The notes under the pieces are model-generated. The model did no database searches. It had not been told where the DNA came from and saw only the letters and a program-made list of their open reading frames with translations. DNA of 64,000 nucleotides from DASUAS01 sp963809795 (GTDB lineage Bacteria; Actinomycetota; Acidimicrobiia; IMCC26256; DASPTH01): contig CAWELN010000012.1 of the NCBI GenBank assembly GCA_963809795.1, positions 1 through 64,000 of the forward strand. The letters are read 5' to 3'. The position numbers were made by a program, and so were the translations under genes. Of the stretch, positions 54,796 through 63,201 are shown piece after piece (the first letter of the stretch is position 1; every line of letters begins with the position of its first letter).

Positions 54796-55491
54796 TCAAT
54801 CGCCGGCGCCGATGCCGCCGAGCAGGAGGTCCCACAGCGCGTCGGACTCCACATCGCCGTCGGGACGCACCGACGAGCCGCTGATCGCCGCCGCGAACGA
54901 GTTGAACATCGTCGCCTGCAGCACCACCCCGGCAATGCGGCGGAGGTCGAGGCCGGGCCGGAGCGCGCCGGCTGCCGCGGCGTCGGTCAGCAGCTCCTCG
55001 AGCTGCACGACGAGCGGCGCGAAGGCCTGCGCCGCCTCCTCCGGGCGAGACACGAGCAGCCGCTGGGCGAACTCCACGATCGGAGGCGGCAGCCCGGAAC
55101 CCAGCTCCCCCTTCGGCGTGAGGCGGCACATGCGGAAGTACTCGTGGGTGAAGTCGTGCAGACGTTCGAGGGGGTCTTCGGTTCCGGCGACGACGTCCGC
55201 GAGGTGGGCCCCGGCGGCTCGGATCGACTCCTCGAACAGCGCGAGCAGGAGCTCGTGCTTGCCCGCGAAGTACTGGTAGAAGGTCCGCAACGACTGCCCG
55301 GAGCGATCGACCACCTCCTGGACGGTGAACTCTCCGGAGTTCGTGCTCATGAGCTCGCGGGCGGCGTCGAGGAAGAGCTCGACCCGGTTCTCGGCACGCG
55401 ACCGCGCCTGGTCCAACGCACGGGCGACCGCGAGCTCCCGCCGGGTCACGGTCGCGGCGGGCGGGTCCGCCGGTGCCTCGTTGGTGCTCAT
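54796..55491 (-). CDS. TetR/AcrR family transcriptional regulator
   Basis: 231 residues from ATG 55491. A ~30-residue N-terminal tail precedes the helix-turn-helix domain VELFLDAARELMSTNSGEFTVQEVVDRSGQSLRTFYQYFAGKHELLLALFEESIRAAG. The C-terminal domain (FTHEYFRMCRLTPKG, LLVSRPEEAAQAFAPLVVQLEELL) resembles TetR_C groups found near steroid and aromatic degradation genes. ATG overlaps the preceding stop (ATGA), so it is transcribed with the upstream degradation genes. It may repress the promoter between itself and the molybdopterin gene. The inducer is unknown. Confidence 0.87.
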   Translation of the reverse strand: MSTNEAPADPPAATVTRRELAVARALDQARSRAENRVELFLDAARELMSTNSGEFTVQEVVDRSGQSLRTFYQYFAGKHELLLALFEESIRAAGAHLADVVAGTEDPLERLHDFTHEYFRMCRLTPKGELGSGLPPPIVEFAQRLLVSRPEEAAQAFAPLVVQLEELLTDAAAAGALRPGLDLRRIAGVVLQATMFNSFAAAISGSSVRPDGDVESDALWDLLLGGIGAGD

Positions 55492-56081
55492 GACGCCGGA
55501 GGCGCGAGGTCGGCGTCGAGCTCGATGCCGAACGACCGGAACGCCATGGCCAAGAGGTCGTAGGCGCCGACGGTGAAGACGAAGTCCATCAGCTGCTGGG
55601 TGTCGAACGTCTCGGCCAGCTTCCCCCACGTGACGTCGCTGACCATCGCGTCCGCGACCAGCTCGTCGACCGCAAGCAGCATCGCGGCGTCGTGCTCCGA
55701 CCACCCCGGTGCGTCGGCGCCCGCGCGGACGCGCTCGATCTCCTCGTCGGCGATGCCCGCGCCGCCCGCAATGACGACGTGCTGCTCCCACTCGTAGTCG
55801 GCGTCCCGGAGCGCGGCCACCCGCAGGATGGCCAGCTCCCGATCGCGGGGCGTGAGCGTCGAGGAGGAGAGGATGTGCCCGTTGAAGGCGTGGTACGCGT
55901 GCATCAGGGCCGGGTGGTTGGCCAGGGTGCCCAACACGTTGAGACCCTTGGGACCGCCCTTGCGCCGTGGCAACTGATGCTTGGCATCCGGCGGCCGCAG
56001 GAGGGCGATCGCCTGCATGACCTCGTCCGACCACTGGTCGGGCGGCAGTGGCGCGATGCGGGGACCGTTCGCGTCGGTCAT
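55488..56081 (-). CDS. Carboxymuconolactone decarboxylase family protein (AhpD-like)
   Basis: 197 residues. LGTLANHPALMHAYHAFNGHILSSSTLTPRDRELAILRVAALRDADYEWEQHVVIAGGAGIADEEIERVRAG matches the AhpD-like all-helical family. The redox CxxC of true AhpD is absent, so it is not a peroxidase partner. Members in catabolic clusters catalyse decarboxylation or act on lactones, but most are uncharacterised. ATG overlaps the stop of the dioxygenase (ATGA). Possible isomerase or decarboxylase role. Confidence 0.78.
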   Translation of the reverse strand: MTDANGPRIAPLPPDQWSDEVMQAIALLRPPDAKHQLPRRKGGPKGLNVLGTLANHPALMHAYHAFNGHILSSSTLTPRDRELAILRVAALRDADYEWEQHVVIAGGAGIADEEIERVRAGADAPGWSEHDAAMLLAVDELVADAMVSDVTWGKLAETFDTQQLMDFVFTVGAYDLLAMAFRSFGIELDADLAPPAS

Positions 56082-56908
56082 TGGATCGGCTCGTCGCCGG
56101 CGATCGTCGTGCGGTGCATGTCGCGCGCCGACGACGCGTCGTACCGGCACGCCCGGTGCAACACGCCGCGGTTGTCCCAGATCACGAGGTCGCCGACCTC
56201 CCACTCGTGGCGGTAGACGAGCTCGGGCGCGGTGGAGCGGTCGAGCAGCTCGAGCAGCAACGCGCGCCCGTCGTCGAAGGCCATGCCGTCGACGTGCGAG
56301 GCGGTGGCCCCGAGCACGAGCGAGCGGCGCCCCGACCGGTGCTGCCAGACCAAGGGGTGGATCTTGGCCGGTCGCTTCCGCCACGTCGCCAGCTCCTGCG
56401 GCGACGGGTCGGGGTTCACCAGGCGTTGCGCGGCCTCGAGGGAGTGCACGACGCGGACCTGCAGGAGCTCCTGCTGCTCGGCGGCGGACAGCGCGTCGTA
56501 CGCCGCGTAGGTGCTGGCGAACTCGGTCTCGCCGCCGGACGCGGCGACCGCATGCGCGCTCAGCACCGTGGCCATGATCGGGATGTCGTCGGTGGCGCCG
56601 TCGAGGTGCCAGTCGAACGTTCCCCGCAGGTACTCGGCGACCGGGTTCTTCGCCGGGTCGAGCGTCACCCGGAAGATCTCCGGGCGGTCACCCCTGCCCA
56701 CCAGCTCCACCCGGCCGAGCTTCCGGCTGAACGCCACCTGCGTCTCGTCGTCGAGGTGCAGGTCGCGGAACACGAGGGCGCCGTTCTCGTCGAGCACCCG
56801 GAGGCACCACTCGGGGAAGGCGTCGTCGTCGAGCAGCCGGTCGCGGTCGACGCCCAGCACCTGCGCGCCGACGGTGGCGCCGAGCTTCTCGGTGGTCAGT
56901 ACCGTCAT
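56078..56908 (-). CDS. TauD/TfdA-family 2-oxoglutarate dioxygenase
   Basis: 276 residues from ATG 56908. HxD is in FDWHLDGATDDIPIMA and the distal His in WDNRGVLHRACRYD, followed by ARDMHRTTI with the 2-oxoglutarate Arg. The N-terminus LGATVGAQVLGVDRDRL and LVFRDLHLDDETQVAFSRKLG are typical. Unlike the protein at 27767 there is no sulfonate transporter beside it. It lies among aromatic/alicyclic degradation genes, so it may open an ether or hydroxylate a carboxylate. About 275 residues is normal for the family. Confidence 0.82.
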   Translation of the reverse strand: MTVLTTEKLGATVGAQVLGVDRDRLLDDDAFPEWCLRVLDENGALVFRDLHLDDETQVAFSRKLGRVELVGRGDRPEIFRVTLDPAKNPVAEYLRGTFDWHLDGATDDIPIMATVLSAHAVAASGGETEFASTYAAYDALSAAEQQELLQVRVVHSLEAAQRLVNPDPSPQELATWRKRPAKIHPLVWQHRSGRRSLVLGATASHVDGMAFDDGRALLLELLDRSTAPELVYRHEWEVGDLVIWDNRGVLHRACRYDASSARDMHRTTIAGDEPIQ

Positions 56909-56927
56909 CGGAGCTCTCCCTCGGTCG

Positions 56928-57782
56928 TCACGATCCCTCGACGAACGGATAGATGCGGGTGAAGTCGGCGCCCGGTTCGGTGGCCGCGAAGCGCTCCCAG
57001 ACCGCAACGGTGACCGCGGCGATCGCCGCGGAGGTGCCGCTGTCCTCGGCCGCGCGCAGGTACAGGTCGACGTCCTTGGCCATGAGCGTGTTCGTGAACC
57101 CGGACGCGTAACGACCGGTCAGCACGTGGTTGGGGAACTTGTCCATCGTCGCCGCGCTACGACCGCTCGCGCCGTTGAGCACCTCGAGCATGGTGGCCAT
57201 CTCGAGCCCTTCCGAGCGGCCGAAGGCGATGGCTTCGCTGGTCGCGGCCAGCGCGGTCGCCGACAGGAAGTTGTTGACCAGCTTCATGGCCTGGGCGAGA
57301 CCGGGCCGATCGCCCACACGGTGGCGCACGTCGCTGAGGCCGGCCAGCACCGGCTCCACCCGCAGGCAGGCGTCGTCGGTACCGGCGTACATCACCGCGA
57401 GCGTACGAGCACGCGCGCCGGCCACCCCGCCCGACACCGGCGCGTCGACGTAGGCCAGGCCGACGTCGGAGAGCAGCCGGTCGAGGGCCCGCGCGGTCCG
57501 CACGCCGATGGTCGAGGTGTCGACCACGTGCGTGACGCGGCGGTCGGCCGCGGCGACGAGCGCGCCGGTCACCTGCTCGGACGCCGCACCGTCGGGGAGG
57601 CTGAGCACGACGACGTCGGCCCGGCGGGCGAGGTCGGCGACGTCGCACGCGGGTACCGCACCCTCCGGAACGCGTTCGGGGCCGAGCGCGTCGTGCGCCA
57701 CGACCGCGTGACCCTGTTGCACGAGGTTCGCGGCGAGGACGCTCCCCATGTTGCCCAGCCCCACGAAGCCGACCGTCTCCAC
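56928..57782 (-). CDS. NAD(P)-dependent 3-hydroxyisobutyrate dehydrogenase-like protein
   Basis: 284 residues from GTG 57782. N-terminal GFVGLGNMGSVLAANLVQQGHAV (Rossmann GxGxxG), YVDAPVSGGVAGARARTLAVMYAG (substrate-binding DxPVSGGxxGA) and LAQAMKLVNNFL with the catalytic Lys. It belongs to the beta-hydroxyacid dehydrogenase superfamily. It lies between a CMD-like and a TauD-like gene, with two bases separating it from the former. It could oxidise a hydroxy acid formed by the pathway or reduce a semialdehyde. Confidence 0.85.
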   Translation of the reverse strand: METVGFVGLGNMGSVLAANLVQQGHAVVAHDALGPERVPEGAVPACDVADLARRADVVVLSLPDGAASEQVTGALVAAADRRVTHVVDTSTIGVRTARALDRLLSDVGLAYVDAPVSGGVAGARARTLAVMYAGTDDACLRVEPVLAGLSDVRHRVGDRPGLAQAMKLVNNFLSATALAATSEAIAFGRSEGLEMATMLEVLNGASGRSAATMDKFPNHVLTGRYASGFTNTLMAKDVDLYLRAAEDSGTSAAIAAVTVAVWERFAATEPGADFTRIYPFVEGS

Positions 57783-57784
57783 GC

Positions 57785-58168
57785 TCAGCCTCCGGCGCGG
57801 TCGGCGCGCATCGCCTGGATCTCGCGTCGCGCCGACACCCCGGCAGGAACCCCGCAGTACGCGGCGATCTGGAACAGGAGCTCGTCCAGCTCGTCGTCGG
57901 TGACGCCCGTCTGCGCGGTGCTGCTCGCATGGAGGCGGAACTCCTCCATCCGGCCGAGCGCCGCGGTCATCGCCATCACCAGCAGGCTCCGGTCGCGTGT
58001 GCTGAGCGCCCCACCACGCGTCCAGACGCCCCACGCCGTCGACGTGAGGTAGTCCTGGAACTCGGCCGCGACCGGGTCGGGGTCGGCGGTGGCGCGGTCG
58101 ACGTAGGCGTCACCCAACATCGCCCGACGCATCGCCCGGGCCGCCCGGAGCTGCTCGGTCTCTTCCAT
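57785..58168 (-). CDS. Carboxymuconolactone decarboxylase family protein (PcaC-like)
   Basis: 127 residues. GDAYVDRATADPDPVAAEFQDYLTSTAWGVWTRGGALSTRDRSLLVMAMTAALGRMEEFRLHASSTAQTGVTDDELDELLFQIAAYCGVPAGV matches 4-carboxymuconolactone decarboxylase proteins in size, with the LSTRDRSL and HxxxAxxxGxxxxE/D patterns. The usual HxHxRxAxxxG site is present as FRLHASSTAQTG. Protocatechuate genes are not nearby, so the true substrate may be a related lactone. It lies six bases downstream of the small Rieske-partner gene. Confidence 0.8.
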   Translation of the reverse strand: MEETEQLRAARAMRRAMLGDAYVDRATADPDPVAAEFQDYLTSTAWGVWTRGGALSTRDRSLLVMAMTAALGRMEEFRLHASSTAQTGVTDDELDELLFQIAAYCGVPAGVSARREIQAMRADRAGG

Positions 58169-58174
58169 CGCGGG

Positions 58175-58501
58175 TCAGACGGCCGGTTCGACGATCTGGT
58201 CCATGGCCGCGGCGCCGCTGTCGGGCACCCGCGGTTGGCGCCAGACCTCCACCGGGAACGACACGTTGACGAGGGAGTAACAGAGCCAGAGCAGGTGACG
58301 GGCGTCGTCGGGCAGCGCATCGAGGTCGTACCGGTCGAGATGCTCGATCGCGGCCTCGAGCCGGGGGAATGCACCGTCGTAGAAGGCCTGCAGCTCACCC
58401 ATGTCGCTCGCCAGCCGCTTGGCGTAACGCTCCCGTTCTGACTCGAGGCACCAGTCGGAGAACGGCTCCAGGTCGGAGAACTCCGCAGGAAGGGTCGCCA
58501 T
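58175..58501 (-). CDS. Uncharacterised ~108-residue partner of Rieske oxygenase (copy 2)
   Basis: 108 residues: MATLPAEFSDLEPFSDWCLE, SERERYAKRLASDMGELQA, FYDGAFPRLEAAIEHLDR, YDLDALPDDARHLLWLCY, SLVNVSFPVEVWRQPRVPDS. It is a clear paralog of 49593-49922, sharing LPxEFSDLEPF, ERERYAxRL, LQAFYDxxFPR and QPxVPDSGAA. It lies 15 bases downstream of the second Rieske gene. Mainly helical, no known motif. Keeping the pair together twice in the same run suggests a functional link to the oxygenase. Confidence 0.72.
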   Translation of the reverse strand: MATLPAEFSDLEPFSDWCLESERERYAKRLASDMGELQAFYDGAFPRLEAAIEHLDRYDLDALPDDARHLLWLCYSLVNVSFPVEVWRQPRVPDSGAAAMDQIVEPAV

Positions 58502-58516
58502 CGCTTCGTCTCCTCG

Positions 58517-59797
58517 TCAGGAACCGCTGCCGACCGGCGCGGCCCGGAGCTTCTCGTACTCGTCGACGTACTCGTGGGTCACGTGGTGCAGCTGGCGGAG
58601 CAGGATCTCCTGGTCGCCCAGGGGGAACGACGTGACCGCGCGCGACTCCAGCATCACCTGCGTCGCCTCGAGCGTGTTGCCGTCCTGGAGCGAGTACTCC
58701 TTGAACGTCACCGCCGCGAGCTCCTGTTGGAGTCGCTCGCGCGCGGTGCGGGGCGGCACGAAGTACAGCGTGCCCTCGAAGATGTGGCTGTTGTACGCCG
58801 TCGGCCAGTAGTGGTACGTGAGGTACCAGTTCGGCTTCCAGATCAGCACCATGAAGTTCGGGAAGAACAGGAACGAGTCGATGCCCCACTGCGACGCGCG
58901 CGCCGGGTTCACCGCCGGCGGCAGGTCGATGTCGATCGGCGCCTCCCACGGTCCGAACAGCCCGCTGTGCAGCACGCGCTCGATCGGCTTGACCATGCTG
59001 ACGTCCTTGGGCGGCGACATCCCGCCCCACGACGACACCATGCCGTGCGGACCGTCGAGCTCGTACGCGAGAGCTTCGTAGCCGTACCCCGCGAGCTTCG
59101 CCGACTCCTCCGAGACGGCCTGTCGCGCGTGCAGAATTGGTGCGTGGTAGAACTCGGTGAAGGCGTCGATGAACAGCTTCCAGTTGCTGCCGACCTCGGC
59201 GCGGTACTTGTACACCTGCGTCATCTCGCCGAACGGGTATCCCTCGAGGCCCCGGCCGAGCTCGCCGAGGTACTCGCGGAGCGGCGTCGTGCCGCCCTGG
59301 TCGAGGTTCACGAAGATGAACCCCTCCCACGTCTCGACCCGTACCGGCGCGAGGCCGTAGTCGGCCTTGTCGAGATCGAAGAACTCGCCCTCCTGCTGCA
59401 CGAAGGTGAGGTCACCCTCGAGGGAGTAGCGCCAGCCGTGGTACTTGCACTGGAACTGCCGGCACGTCCCCGCCACCTCTTCGTCCGGGTAGTCCTGCCA
59501 GACGAGCTTGTTCCCACGGTGGCGGCACATGTTGTAGAAGGCGCGCACCTGCTGGTCGGCTGAACGCACCACGACGATCGAGGTCCGGGCGGCGTCGATC
59601 TCCTTGGTGAAGTAGCTCCCGACGCGCGGCAGCTGCTCGATCCGGCCGACGTTCAACCAGGTGCGGGCGAAGATCGCGTCGCGCTCCCGCTCGTAGTACT
59701 CGGGGGTGATCGAGTCCTCGTACGACACCGGCGCGGTGCCCAGCTGCGGGTAGTGCTCGGTCCACGAACCTTCGGCGGGCTTGGCGAAATGCGGCAT
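58517..59797 (-). CDS. Rieske non-heme iron oxygenase, large subunit (copy 2)
   Basis: 426 residues from ATG 59797 with a GGAGG ribosome-binding site. Rieske motif CRHRG and CKYHGW; iron-site motif WKLFIDAFTEFYHAPILHARQ. Shared features with copy 1: SITPEYYERERDAIFARTWLNVGRIEQLP, LVWQDYPDEEVAGTCRQFQ and ELAAVTFKEYSLQDGNTLEATQVMLESR. The middle differs most (GYGYEALAYELDGPHGMVSSWGG), so substrate specificity may differ. It is the first gene of the run from 59797 to 46068. A dedicated reductase is not adjacent, so the one at 46068 probably supplies both. Confidence 0.9.
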   Translation of the reverse strand: MPHFAKPAEGSWTEHYPQLGTAPVSYEDSITPEYYERERDAIFARTWLNVGRIEQLPRVGSYFTKEIDAARTSIVVVRSADQQVRAFYNMCRHRGNKLVWQDYPDEEVAGTCRQFQCKYHGWRYSLEGDLTFVQQEGEFFDLDKADYGLAPVRVETWEGFIFVNLDQGGTTPLREYLGELGRGLEGYPFGEMTQVYKYRAEVGSNWKLFIDAFTEFYHAPILHARQAVSEESAKLAGYGYEALAYELDGPHGMVSSWGGMSPPKDVSMVKPIERVLHSGLFGPWEAPIDIDLPPAVNPARASQWGIDSFLFFPNFMVLIWKPNWYLTYHYWPTAYNSHIFEGTLYFVPPRTARERLQQELAAVTFKEYSLQDGNTLEATQVMLESRAVTSFPLGDQEILLRQLHHVTHEYVDEYEKLRAAPVGSGS

Positions 59798-59874
59798 GGG
59801 CGGATCCTCCGTTCGGGCCGACCCGGAGACCCTAACATCCATCTACCCAGAAGAGAAGGGGGTTCTACTTCGGA

Positions 59875-59888
59875 TGCACGGGCGTGCA
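59875..59888 (-). terminator. Small hairpin after the aldo/keto reductase
   Basis: TGCACG-GG-CGTGCA, a 6-base inverted repeat 22 bases downstream of the reductase stop on the minus strand. Weak and without a U-run; it may mark the boundary to the Rieske operon. Confidence 0.3.
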
Positions 59889-59909
59889 ATGAGCCCACGG
59901 GCTACCGAA

Positions 59910-60902
<993 letters not shown>

Positions 60903-60919
60903 GGTTCGCGCCCGGCGGG

Positions 60920-61462
60920 TCAGCGACCGTAGTCGGCGATGATGGTGCCCCGGGCCAGCGTCTTGAACGTCAGGTTGAAGCCGACGTACGCGGGCGATGC
61001 GTCGGCGTCGAGGCCCAGCGTCGGCACTTCGAGCGCGTGGACCGCGAAGACGTACCGGTGGTCACCGTGACCCGGTGGGGGCGCGGCGCCGAAGTAGCCG
61101 TGGCCACCGGTGTCGTTCCGGGCTTGGATCGCGCCGCTCGGAAGTCCCCCTCCGTCACTGCTCCCCGCACCGCGGCGCAGCTCGGTGACCGATGCCGGGA
61201 TGTCGAAGACGACCCAGTGCCAGAACCCGCTGCCGGTCGGCGCGTCCGGGTCGAAGCACGTGACCGCGTACGACTGCGTCCCGGCCGGTGCACCGGACCA
61301 GCGGAGGTGGGGTGACACGTTGCCGCCCGTCATGCCCATGCTGTCGGCGCGGTGGAGCTCGGGGAGCAGCTCACCCTGCTCGATGTCGTCGCTGGTGACG
61401 GTCAGCTCGGGGACGGGGGGCAGGAAGTCGTACGGGAGTGGTGCCCGGCCGGTCTCGGTCAT
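60920..61462 (-). CDS. YbhB/YbcL family (PEBP, Raf-kinase-inhibitor-like) protein
   Basis: 180 residues from ATG 61462 with GGAG eight bases upstream. NVSPHLRWSGAPAGTQSYAVTCFDPDAPTGSGFWHWVVFDIPASVTEL is the PEBP signature (DPDxP and GxxHW), followed by NDTGGHGYFGAAPPPGHGDHRYVFAVHALE. Bacterial members are soluble and of unclear function. It lies 17 bases upstream of the aldo/keto reductase on the same strand and may be co-transcribed with it. Confidence 0.85.
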   Translation of the reverse strand: MTETGRAPLPYDFLPPVPELTVTSDDIEQGELLPELHRADSMGMTGGNVSPHLRWSGAPAGTQSYAVTCFDPDAPTGSGFWHWVVFDIPASVTELRRGAGSSDGGGLPSGAIQARNDTGGHGYFGAAPPPGHGDHRYVFAVHALEVPTLGLDADASPAYVGFNLTFKTLARGTIIADYGR

Positions 61463-62028
61463 GTCGAGTGCTCCTTCTCGCACGGCTCGGCGCCACAGGT
61501 CGGCGCCGAGCCAACGTACGCCGCGGCCACCGGTCGCGTCGCCGACGCGCCCTCCGACGCGAGCCGGCGGCACGTCAGACGTGCTGACAGCCGGGCCCGA
61601 GCGACGCCCCGGTGGGGGGGAACGGAGCTGCCGCTCGGACCTCGGACTGCACCTGCCCTTTCGATCGCCGACTGTACGGAGCCCGCATGAGAGTTCACGG
61701 ACCGGCGCGGTGAACTCTCGGTGAACTGCGCGCACGGGGACTCCGTGCCCGATCGCGAACGGAGCACGACGGGACCGTACCCGAGCTCGTCCTTCCGCCA
61801 CGGAGACGACACGACGCCACAGCGCGCGCCCGTCTACGGCCGATGTGGCGTCGTACGCAGCTCGTTCTCCGCCCATTTCTGCGACCTTCCGCCCTGGGGA
61901 CGGTCGGTCGCCCGCTTCGCTGCCCCCGCCCTGCTCGAACGGTGCAGGCCCCGTCGTGCTCTCCTGCAGCTTCCCACGAAAGCCCCACTCGGGAAACCAG
62001 GTGTGACCAGACGCATACGGCCGGTGTG
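61463..62028. other. Gene-free spacer with a perfect inverted repeat
   Basis: No coding frame with homology is seen in these ~560 bases. GAGAGTTCAC (61689-61698) and GTGAACTCTC (61710-61719) are perfect inverted copies with an 11-base centre, and another GGTGAACT follows at once. The position, about 230 bases upstream of the YbhB gene and downstream of the DUF1214-like gene end, allows a regulatory site or RNA hairpin. Confidence 0.5.
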
Positions 62029-63201
62029 CTACCAGCGGGAGCGCAGTTGCACGCCGACCTGGCGGGCGCGGATCGCGTCGGCGCGCGCCCGGGGCGTGAC
62101 GCGAGCGACCGACTTCGGCAGCTCGTCGGCCAGCGAGCCGCCCGCCACCTTCCGCACCGAGAGCTCCGGCGCCGACGCGGTGCCCGACCATCGGAACTGC
62201 ATGACACCGACGCGATGACCGGTGGTGTCGAGCCAGTTGCGTACGCCCGGGTCGGTCGTCGACACCACGACCCGCAGCACGCCATCGGCGTCGACCACCG
62301 CCTGATGGCGGTTGAGGCTGCTGTGGGCGTTGGCCCAGTCGATGGTGGAGAACAGGGCGTCGGTCAGCGACAACGAGAACGTGCGGCACGCGGGATCGAG
62401 GCGCGTCTCGATCAGGAGCGCCTCGTCGTCGTCGAGCGCGAAGCACCCTTCCTGGTACCACTGGTCGTCGAGACCCCCGCCGGTGCCCGAGTAGTCCACG
62501 GTGACGAGTCGGTTGACGACGTCGTCGCCGCGCAGCGCGGCGACGCGGCGCACACCCGACATGATCATCCCCTCGACGACCATGGCGAACCCGCCGAGTC
62601 GCCGACGCAGCGCGGCCGGATCGGTGCGCGGCCGCCGCGGATCCGTGTCGAGGCGCACGATCGCGACTCGTGGCTCGGTGTCCTCGCCCCATCGTTCCGA
62701 CACGCTGCGCAACATCAGCGTGCGCATCTCGGGCTCGAGCCGCCACCAGTTCTTCGCGCCCGCCGGTCGCGCGGCAGTCAGCACCACCTCGAAGGTGCCG
62801 TCGGGCTCGATCTCCAGGTCGTCGAACCGGAACGGCGCGAACGTCTGCAGCCCTCCGGCGACCGGTGGGCCGAACGGCATGATGCTCACGTCGGGCACCG
62901 TGCCGCGCCAACCACTGATCCGGTACTCGCCGCCGCCGTCGATCGCGGCGTTGCGGTAGAGGGTGTCGGGATTCGGCGAGCCGTACATCGTGAGGTACCC
63001 GACGCTGGGCAGGAACGCGGGGTGATCGGGTTCGGCCCAGAGGTGCGTGAGGGTGGTCGCCATGATCGCTCCGAACAGCTTGAGCGCGGCGTCCACCTCC
63101 CGGGCCGAGCCGTCCCCGGACCGCAGCTGCGCCTCGAGGCGGTCGGCGACCGCGCGGAGGTCGTCGAGGCAGCCGGCCCAGTCGGCCGGGTCGGCGGTCA
63201 T
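62029..63201 (-). CDS. DUF1214-like domain protein
   Basis: 390 residues from ATG 63201. YRNAAIDGGGEYRISGWRGTVPDVSIMPFGPP resembles the substrate-free DUF1254/DUF1214-type beta-rich proteins, and the C-terminal section (LSLTDALFSTIDWANAHSSLNRHQAVVDADGVLRVVVSTTDPGVRNWLDTTGHRVGVMQFRW) is a typical DUF1214 end. No signal peptide. These often sit beside sulfotransferase and steroid or lipid genes in Actinobacteria, as here: its ATG overlaps the sulfotransferase stop (ATGA). Function unknown. Confidence 0.7.
   Translation of the reverse strand: MTADPADWAGCLDDLRAVADRLEAQLRSGDGSAREVDAALKLFGAIMATTLTHLWAEPDHPAFLPSVGYLTMYGSPNPDTLYRNAAIDGGGEYRISGWRGTVPDVSIMPFGPPVAGGLQTFAPFRFDDLEIEPDGTFEVVLTAARPAGAKNWWRLEPEMRTLMLRSVSERWGEDTEPRVAIVRLDTDPRRPRTDPAALRRRLGGFAMVVEGMIMSGVRRVAALRGDDVVNRLVTVDYSGTGGGLDDQWYQEGCFALDDDEALLIETRLDPACRTFSLSLTDALFSTIDWANAHSSLNRHQAVVDADGVLRVVVSTTDPGVRNWLDTTGHRVGVMQFRWSGTASAPELSVRKVAGGSLADELPKSVARVTPRARADAIRARQVGVQLRSRW

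Noticed and set aside
53722..55563. 613-residue plus-strand open frame over the molybdopterin and TetR genes
   Set aside because: Antisense to two well-supported genes and low in complexity; no family match by eye.
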